From assembly GCF_016862515.1 (NCBI RefSeq), contig NZ_BONC01000036.1:1-64000 (forward strand): a stretch of 64,000 nucleotides of DNA, in the 5' to 3' direction. Below are positions 59,474 to 64,000 of the stretch, one piece after another. Position 1 is the first letter of the stretch, and each line of letters opens with the position of its first letter. Position numbers and translations under genes: made by a program. The notes beneath the pieces were generated by a model. That model ran no database searches. It had not been told where the DNA came from and worked only from the letters and a program-made list of their open reading frames with translations. This stretch comes from Asanoa iriomotensis. GTDB taxonomy: Bacteria > Actinomycetota > Actinomycetes > Mycobacteriales > Micromonosporaceae.

Positions 59474-59518
59474 CGGTGTGGTGTCCCGCCGGCGGGGGGT
59501 CGGCGGGACACCACACCG
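59474..59518. repeat. perfect 17-bp-arm inverted repeat in divergent spacer
   Basis: Arms 59474-59490 and 59502-59518 are exact complements (each includes GGTGTCCCGCC or its complement) around an 11-base loop GGCGGGGGGTC. It lies between divergent genes, where a terminator is not expected, and has no T tail. The rest of the 333-base spacer (59276-59608) shows no gene. Confidence 0.85.
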
Positions 59519-59608
59519 TCAGCTTTCTGCCCGTCTCGGTGACTTAACGGGACCGTTACTCGTCGTCTATGCTCTCGCACCGAGAGTGGAGAACGACGGG
59601 ATGCGACT

Positions 59609-60004
59609 ATGGCCGAACCAGAAGACCGCCCAGTTCCCTATCGACCCGGCACGATAAGCCTGTTCTTCGTCGTGAAGGCGGGGATATTCGCGCTGGCGTT
59701 CTGGATCTGGTTGCTCGTCCTCGCCATACAGGGTGGCCAGGTCGCCGGTTGGCACCTGTTCGCCGCCGCCGGCGCGATTACCACCACGCTGGTCGGCGTC
59801 GGCCTGGGCATTCGGATGGCGTTGCAGGCCAATGCCGCCGACCGGCACGCCGAGGTGCGGAAAACGCTCGTCGAGATCTCCTGGAACACGGCGTTCGCCG
59901 CGCACCAGGCCGAGGATTCCGACAACGTGGTGCGCTTCCCGAGCGTCGTGCCCGACGACTCGGGCGGGTGGCCGGCGCGGGGCGACGGCGACCGGCGTCG
60001 CTAA
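59609..60004 (+). CDS. small membrane protein, unknown function
   Basis: A 131-residue protein with two membrane helices (about residues 18-40 and 50-70) and a cytoplasmic, charged C-terminal half (NAADRHAEVRKTLVEISWNT). No known family. It is divergent from the XRE gene and convergent with the methyltransferase gene, with which it overlaps by four bases. Confidence 0.65.
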   Translation: MAEPEDRPVPYRPGTISLFFVVKAGIFALAFWIWLLVLAIQGGQVAGWHLFAAAGAITTTLVGVGLGIRMALQANAADRHAEVRKTLVEISWNTAFAAHQAEDSDNVVRFPSVVPDDSGGWPARGDGDRRR

Positions 60005-61149
60005 CCCGCCAAGAGGTCGGCGAGCCGGGGGCGCACCTGCCAGGCCGTGACGAGTTCGTCGTACTCCGCGGTGGGCGCGGGCTGCCCCGTGCGGCGGGCC
60101 CGCAACAGCAGGTTGCGCGGCGTGTGAGCCGAGTCGATGAACTCGGTCACGTCGACCCGGTAGCCGCGCGAGCGGAGCAGGGCGGCCCGCAGCGAGTCGG
60201 TGAGGACGTCCGCGAACCGCTCGCGCAGGATCCCCTGCCCGGTGATCAGCTGGTACGGCCCCGGAGCGGGCTGCCGGCGGAGCTGGGCGGCGATGTCGTG
60301 GTGGCAGCAGGGCGCCGCCAGAATCCACTCCGCACCCCAGCCGACCGCGCGATGCAGCGCCTCGTCGGTCGCGGTGTCGCAGGCGTGCAGGGCCAGCACC
60401 AGATCCGGGGCCGGCTCCACGACGGCGTCCAGGATCGTGCCGGCGACGAACCGCAGCCGGTCGCCGTAGCCCAACAGCCGCGCGAGGCCCGTGTTCCGGT
60501 CACGCTGGTCCGCGCGCACGTCGACACCGACCATCTCGACGTCGAGCCCGCGCGCGGCGGTCAGGTAGCGATAGGCGGCGAAGGTCAGATACGCGTTGCC
60601 GCAACCCAGGTCGACCACCCGCAACGGTTTCGGCAACGCGGCGGCGTCCGCGGGCAGCGTCGCCGCGAGCGCGCGCAGGAACGCGTCGACCTGGCGGCGC
60701 TTGGCGGCGCTGCCGCCGATCACCTCCCACAGCGGGTCGCCGGGGTCGAGCAGGTGCGCCCGGACCCGGTCGTGCCCCTCGGCCGGGCCGGCCGCGGCCG
60801 GTGCGCCGCCCTGGCGGTGCACCTGGGCGTCGCCCTTCTTGGTCACCCGCACCTGCACGGTCGTGCCGGCGCTCTCCACGTGCCAGTTGCCGAACGGCTC
60901 CGCGAGCAGCGCGTCGACCGCGGCGTCCGCCTCCGGGCCGGGCGCCACGTTGCGGGTGTGCGGGCGGGCGCCGTCGTTGGTGACGATCTGCAGCCGGCGG
61001 CCGGCCTTGAGGGCGACGGGGCGCAGCTCGGCCCGGACGACCGACGGTGCTGTGCCGCGCCGCCGGCCGGCCGCGACCGCCCTGGTCAGGCCCGGGTCGA
61101 GCAGCAGGTCGCGCACCTTGGCGAGGGCGGTGGACAGGTCTTCGGGCAT
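60001..61149 (-). CDS. class I SAM-dependent methyltransferase
   Basis: A 382-residue protein. The Rossmann SAM motif lies at about 190 (LRVVDLGCGNAYLTFAAY), followed by VEMVGVDVR and DLVLALHACDTATDEAL. The cysteine/histidine pair in AAPCCHHDIAAQL near 290 fits the METTL25/DUF-type methyltransferase group (Methyltransf_32-like) rather than DNA or small-molecule types. The ATG at 61149 (MPEDLSTALAK) is preferred over a longer frame. The N-terminal 150 residues are an extra domain of unknown role. Substrate unknown. Confidence 0.85.
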   Translation of the reverse strand: MPEDLSTALAKVRDLLLDPGLTRAVAAGRRRGTAPSVVRAELRPVALKAGRRLQIVTNDGARPHTRNVAPGPEADAAVDALLAEPFGNWHVESAGTTVQVRVTKKGDAQVHRQGGAPAAAGPAEGHDRVRAHLLDPGDPLWEVIGGSAAKRRQVDAFLRALAATLPADAAALPKPLRVVDLGCGNAYLTFAAYRYLTAARGLDVEMVGVDVRADQRDRNTGLARLLGYGDRLRFVAGTILDAVVEPAPDLVLALHACDTATDEALHRAVGWGAEWILAAPCCHHDIAAQLRRQPAPGPYQLITGQGILRERFADVLTDSLRAALLRSRGYRVDVTEFIDSAHTPRNLLLRARRTGQPAPTAEYDELVTAWQVRPRLADLLAG

Positions 61150-61151
61150 AC

Positions 61152-62081
61152 CTACATTGTCCGCGTCTCGCCGACCGACAGCCGCCACAGGTCGCCCGGG
61201 TCACGTCCGTCGGCCAGCCAGGCGGCGCTCAGCCGCTCCGGCGGCTCCAGCGGGGGCTCGGTGCTGAGCTGGAAGGTGCCCCAGTGCATGGGGACCACGC
61301 GGCCGGCGCCCAGGTCGGTCGCCGCCCGTACCGCCTCCTCCGGGTTCATGTGCTGGTTGCGCATGAACCAGCGCGGCTCGTACGCGCCGATCGGGAGCAG
61401 GGCCAGGTCGAGGCCCGACTGGCGGTCGGCGATCTCGGCGAACCGGGTGCCGTAGCCGGTGTCGCCGGCGAAATAGATCCGCGGACCGCCGTCGGTGGCC
61501 AGCACCCAGCCACCCCAGAGGGTCTGGTTGATGTCCACCAGGCCGCGCCGGCTCCAATGGTGCGCCGGCACGAACGTGAAGGTCACCGGGCCGATCCGCC
61601 GGGACTGCCACCAGTCGAGGTCGGTCACGTCCGTGAAACCGCGGCGCCGGAACCAGGAGGCCAATCGCGCGGGTACGAGCATCGGCGTCGCCCGCGGCAG
61701 CCGGCGGACGGTCGCCGCGTCCAGATGGTCGTAGTGGTTGTGTGAGATCACCACCGCGTCGATCCTGGGCAGGCCAGACCAGGCCACGCCGGGCGGGGTG
61801 AACCGGGTTATCAGCGGCGGGATCCGGCGTGACCAGACGGGGTCGGTGAGAATCGTGAGGCCGCCGGTCCGCAGCACGAAGGTGGCGTGCCCGACCCAGG
61901 TCACGGCCGTGGTCGCCGGGTCGACCGGCGGCATCGTCGCGTGCGGTGGCCCGGCGATGACGGCGGCGGCCTGGGCCCGCTCGGCCGGGCCGGGGCGCTT
62001 TTCGCGCACCATGCGGGCGATGTCACGGGGACCGGGCAGGGGAGCGGTCAACCGGTCGGCGAAGGTTGGGGGACGCAACAC
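61152..62081 (-). CDS. MBL-fold metal hydrolase (NAPE-PLD/UlaG-like)
   Basis: A 309-residue metallo-beta-lactamase-fold enzyme. Metal motifs: WVGHATFVL (first His region), VVISHNHYDHLDAATV (HxHxDH), VPAHHWSRRG, YFAGDTGYG and PMHWGTFQL. The pattern matches the NAPE-PLD-like and UlaG-like group acting on phosphodiesters or lactones. The start is a GTG at 62081 (MLRPPTFADR). It ends three bases before the methyltransferase start on the same strand, so the two are likely co-transcribed. It is divergent from a heme oxygenase behind an iron box. Confidence 0.88.
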   Translation of the reverse strand: MLRPPTFADRLTAPLPGPRDIARMVREKRPGPAERAQAAAVIAGPPHATMPPVDPATTAVTWVGHATFVLRTGGLTILTDPVWSRRIPPLITRFTPPGVAWSGLPRIDAVVISHNHYDHLDAATVRRLPRATPMLVPARLASWFRRRGFTDVTDLDWWQSRRIGPVTFTFVPAHHWSRRGLVDINQTLWGGWVLATDGGPRIYFAGDTGYGTRFAEIADRQSGLDLALLPIGAYEPRWFMRNQHMNPEEAVRAATDLGAGRVVPMHWGTFQLSTEPPLEPPERLSAAWLADGRDPGDLWRLSVGETRTM

Positions 62082-62118
62082 CTACCCACCGTCCACGCGA
62101 CACCACTGGACCGTCAAC

Positions 62119-62137
62119 TTAGGCTCACCTAAGCTAC
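62119..62137. promoter_or_regulatory. DtxR/IdeR-type iron box
   Basis: TTAGGCTCACCTAAGCTAC matches the 19-base iron-box consensus TTAGGTTAGCCTAACCTAA at 14 positions, including both CCTAA-like halves. It lies 34 bases before the heme oxygenase start and 38 bases before the divergent MBL gene. Iron-loaded IdeR/DmdR would repress here, so the gene should rise in low iron. Confidence 0.75.
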
Positions 62138-62170
62138 GGGAAACCCACGGCCGGGTGCGGGAGGACATTC

Positions 62171-62824
62171 ATGGTCAATGCGACCGACACCGAGCAGGGC
62201 CTCGCGGCCCGGGTTCGCAGCATGACCCGCGCCGACCACGAGGCGGCCGAAACCACGTCGTTCGTCGCGGACCTGATGTCGGGTCGCTTGGACCTGACGG
62301 CGTACGCGCGCCTGGCCACCCAGCACTACTTCATCTACGAGACGCTGGAACAGGCGGCGTCGGCGATGCGCACCGACCCGGTGGCCGGCGGTTTCGTCGA
62401 CTTCGGGCTCGACCGTCTGCCCGCGCTCGGCGCGGACCTCCACCACCTGCGCGGCCCGCGCTGGCGCTCGGAGATCACGCCGCTGCCCGCGACCCGCGAC
62501 TACCTGACCCGCCTGCGCGCGGTCGCGTTCACCGACCCGCCGGCGTTCGTGGCCCACCACTACACGCGCTACCTGGGCGACCTGTCCGGCGGCCAGATGG
62601 TGAAACGCGCCCTCCGCCGCGAATACGGGGTCGACGCGGAAGGCACGAGCTTCTACGAGTTCCCGGGCGTGGCGGCCGGCGCGGTCAAGCGCCGCTACCG
62701 CGAACTGCTCGACGAGGCACCGTGGTCGGCGGCCGAGCAGGACCGCTTCATCGACGAGGTGAAACGCGCCTTCGCACACAACCGCGCGGTCTTCGAAGAC
62801 CTGGCCACCGCCACCGCCGCCTAA
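62171..62824 (+). CDS. hmuO: heme oxygenase
   Basis: A 217-residue biliverdin-producing heme oxygenase. Proximal heme ligand His lies in the N-terminal TRADHEAAETTSFV (about residue 23). The distal helix motif is YLGDLSGGQMVKRALRREYG (about 137-156), and the FYEFPGV segment follows. Length is typical (about 215). It opens heme to release iron, using reductase-supplied electrons. Control by an iron box fits a heme-iron scavenging role. No heme transporter genes lie beside it. Confidence 0.93.
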   Translation: MVNATDTEQGLAARVRSMTRADHEAAETTSFVADLMSGRLDLTAYARLATQHYFIYETLEQAASAMRTDPVAGGFVDFGLDRLPALGADLHHLRGPRWRSEITPLPATRDYLTRLRAVAFTDPPAFVAHHYTRYLGDLSGGQMVKRALRREYGVDAEGTSFYEFPGVAAGAVKRRYRELLDEAPWSAAEQDRFIDEVKRAFAHNRAVFEDLATATAA

Positions 62825-62890
62825 CCCACCGCCGCGGGCGCGGTCTTTTGCGTTGCCGCAACCAACCAGCTTGGCGCCGCGGTTGCGCGT

Positions 62891-62961
62891 GCTTTGCTCT
62901 GCTTCCAGATACGCACCACCCCCGGAGACGAGGTGGTGCGTAAAGGGAAGCAGAGCAAAGC
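62891..62961. repeat. large nested inverted repeat (16 + 11 bp arms)
   Basis: Outer arms 62891-62906 (GCTTTGCTCTGCTTCC) and 62946-62961 are exact complements. Inside, TACGCACCACC (62910-62920) and GGTGGTGCGTA (62932-62942) also pair exactly around an 11-base loop, with a three-base internal bulge on each side (AGA and AAG). It lies between the convergent heme oxygenase and helicase genes. It may be a terminator, or a folded mobile or RNA element. Confidence 0.9.
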
Positions 62962-62990
62962 GTCGGCGACCACATGACCCTCACCCACGC

Positions 62991-63028
62991 AAACAGCGAG
63001 GCGGGGCGTTCGCCCTGCCTCGCTGTTT
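62991..63028. terminator. bidirectional terminator
   Basis: AAACAGCGAGGC (62991-63002) pairs perfectly with GCCTCGCTGTTT (63017-63028), with an inner GGGCG/CGCCC stem. Flanking A and T tracts let it work on either strand, serving the helicase gene (14 bases away) and the heme oxygenase. Confidence 0.85.
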
Positions 63029-63042
63029 GGTTGATCAGATCG

Positions 63043-64000
63043 TCAGGCCTCGGTGGGTGCCGCGGCGGCACCGCCGCTGCCGCGGGAGCGGCGCCGGCGG
63101 CGGCTGCGCGGCTTGGCCGGTGCGTCGCCGTCCGGGTCGGCTACCGCGACCACGGCTGACTCGGTCGCCGTCGCCTCGGCGGCGGCGTCGCCCGAGACCA
63201 CCTCTCCGGCGCGGCGGCGCCGGCGGGGGCGCCGGGTGGCCTCGGTGTCCGTGTCCGCGTCCGGGACCTCGACCGCCTCCGGGGTGTCGGTGCTGGAGCG
63301 TGCGCTGCCGCGGCGGCGTGACCGGCTGCGGGCCGGGCGCTCGGCGCGGGCCGCCGGACCCCGGCGGCGGCCGCCGCCCAGGTCCTCTTCGCGCTCCGCC
63401 GACAGGCCCGCGCGGGTGCGCTCGCCGGTCGGCAGCGTGCCGGTCACGTCGGTCGGGATGTCCAGGTCCTCGTAGAGCCAGGCCGAGGTGTGGTAGGTCT
63501 CCGGCGGCTCCGGCATGTCCAGGCCGAGGGTCTTGTCGATGATCCGCCAGCGCGGCATGTCGTCCCAGTCGACGAACGTCACCGCGACGCCGGTGGCGCC
63601 GGCCCGGCCCGTGCGGCCGATGCGGTGCGTGTAGGTGTCCTGGTCTTCCGGGCAGTCGTAGTTGATCACGTGGGTGACGCCCGAGACGTCGAGGCCGCGG
63701 GCCGCGACGTCGGTGGCCACCAGGATGTCGATCTTGCCCGACCGGAACGCCCGCAGGGCCCGCTCGCGGGCGCCCTGGCCGAGGTCGCCGTGCACCGCCG
63801 CCACCGCGAAGCCGCGGAAGTCGAGGTCCTCGGCGAGCCGGTCGGCGGCCCGCTTCGTGCGGGTGAAGATCATCGTCAGGCCGCGGCCGTTCGCCTGCAG
63901 GATGCGGGCGACGACCTCGACCTTGTTGAGCGAGTGGGTGCGGTAGACCAGCTGCTGGGTCTGCGGCGACGGGCCGGTCTCGGCGGTGTGCCCGGCGTGG
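63043..64000 (-). CDS. DEAD-box RNA helicase, C-terminal part (cut by window edge)
   Basis: The frame is open to the right edge, so the N-terminal RecA domain with the Q and DEAD motifs is outside. The visible part is the second RecA domain: MIFTRTKRAADRLAEDL (motif IV), VATDVAARGLDV (V) and THRIGRTGRAG (VI), then a long Arg/Ala/Glu-rich tail (about 110 residues with many RRRR runs). It resembles RhlE/DeaD-type RNA helicases. The basic tail would bind RNA or ribosomal particles. An intrinsic terminator follows. Confidence 0.92.
   Translation of the reverse strand, partial: HAGHTAETGPSPQTQQLVYRTHSLNKVEVVARILQANGRGLTMIFTRTKRAADRLAEDLDFRGFAVAAVHGDLGQGARERALRAFRSGKIDILVATDVAARGLDVSGVTHVINYDCPEDQDTYTHRIGRTGRAGATGVAVTFVDWDDMPRWRIIDKTLGLDMPEPPETYHTSAWLYEDLDIPTDVTGTLPTGERTRAGLSAEREEDLGGGRRRGPAARAERPARSRSRRRGSARSSTDTPEAVEVPDADTDTEATRRPRRRRRAGEVVSGDAAAEATATESAVVAVADPDGDAPAKPRSRRRRRSRGSGGAAAAPTEA

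Noticed and set aside
1-64000. tRNA, rRNA, insertion sequences or prophage genes
   Set aside because: I looked for CCA-ended cloverleaf patterns, transposase motifs and phage structural proteins and saw none that I could support.

Overview
This window is high-GC DNA with actinobacterial gene style: many GTG and TTG starts, 4-base ATGA/GTGA operon overlaps, Tat-type signals and dense regulator genes. The gene families (CHASE3 kinase with an Rcp1-like receiver, a polyphosphate-glucokinase-like ROK protein, NlpC and VldE-like wall proteins, a PRTase-tailed RecQ) fit a filamentous actinomycete. Micromonosporaceae is my best guess, by inference only. I saw no tRNA, rRNA, CRISPR array, transposase or prophage gene. 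About 60 protein genes are called. The first (alpha/beta hydrolase) and the last (DEAD-box helicase) are cut by the window edges.

Layout. 1-6.6 kb: redox and small regulators, namely an SDR reductase divergent from a MerR regulator over a perfect operator palindrome, and three aldo/keto reductases, two of them a recent tandem pair. 7-14.6 kb: a stand-alone LigD-type polymerase, a three-gene cluster of two membrane proteins and an AraC regulator, a TetR/MFS drug-efflux pair, and a second TetR with its own palindromes. 14.6-25 kb: a Tat-exported FAD oxidoreductase with a golvesin-like tail, an HTH-TOBE orphan, an ABC-F ATPase, a citrate synthase with an N-terminal HTH divergent from a homocitrate/isopropylmalate-synthase-like enzyme, and a 1197-residue AAA regulator. 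25.3-30 kb: a DrrAB-like exporter, an FMN reductase with an ArsR regulator, and a second ABC-F gene.

30-43.7 kb: a ROK sugar kinase, TPR and Smr genes, a Tyr/Gly/Ser/Asp-repeat surface protein, a polytopic M28 peptidase, a three-gene signalling operon (receiver-PP2C, CHASE3 histidine kinase, single receiver), an inositol-monophosphatase-like protein, a secreted wall-active protein, a membrane spermidine-synthase-like protein, and a receptor Ser/Thr kinase with a CBM2-like ectodomain. 43.7-52 kb: Trk potassium uptake, a glycerophosphodiesterase and a complete five-gene branched-chain amino-acid-type ABC importer. 51.8-64 kb: an M15-like protein with an asparagine synthetase, the RecQ-PRTase fusion, an NlpC/P60 hydrolase, a metal-handling pair behind a CsoR-type operator, an XRE regulator, a methyltransferase, an MBL-fold hydrolase, a heme oxygenase behind a DtxR/IdeR-type iron box, and the helicase.

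The most distinctive non-coding signals are: a palindromic repeat family (core GGAACGGTCCGTTCC) at two loci; two codon-length minisatellites (54 bp and 57 bp periods) plus several degenerate arrays in spacers; large inverted repeats at 56.5, 59.5 and 62.9 kb; and four convergent gene pairs that overlap by exactly the four bases CTAG or CTAA. No single locus is clearly a new defence or biosynthetic system. The best candidates for new biology are the HTH-citrate synthase/homocitrate-synthase pair, the RecQ-PRTase fusion, the AsnB/M15-like pair and the palindrome family.
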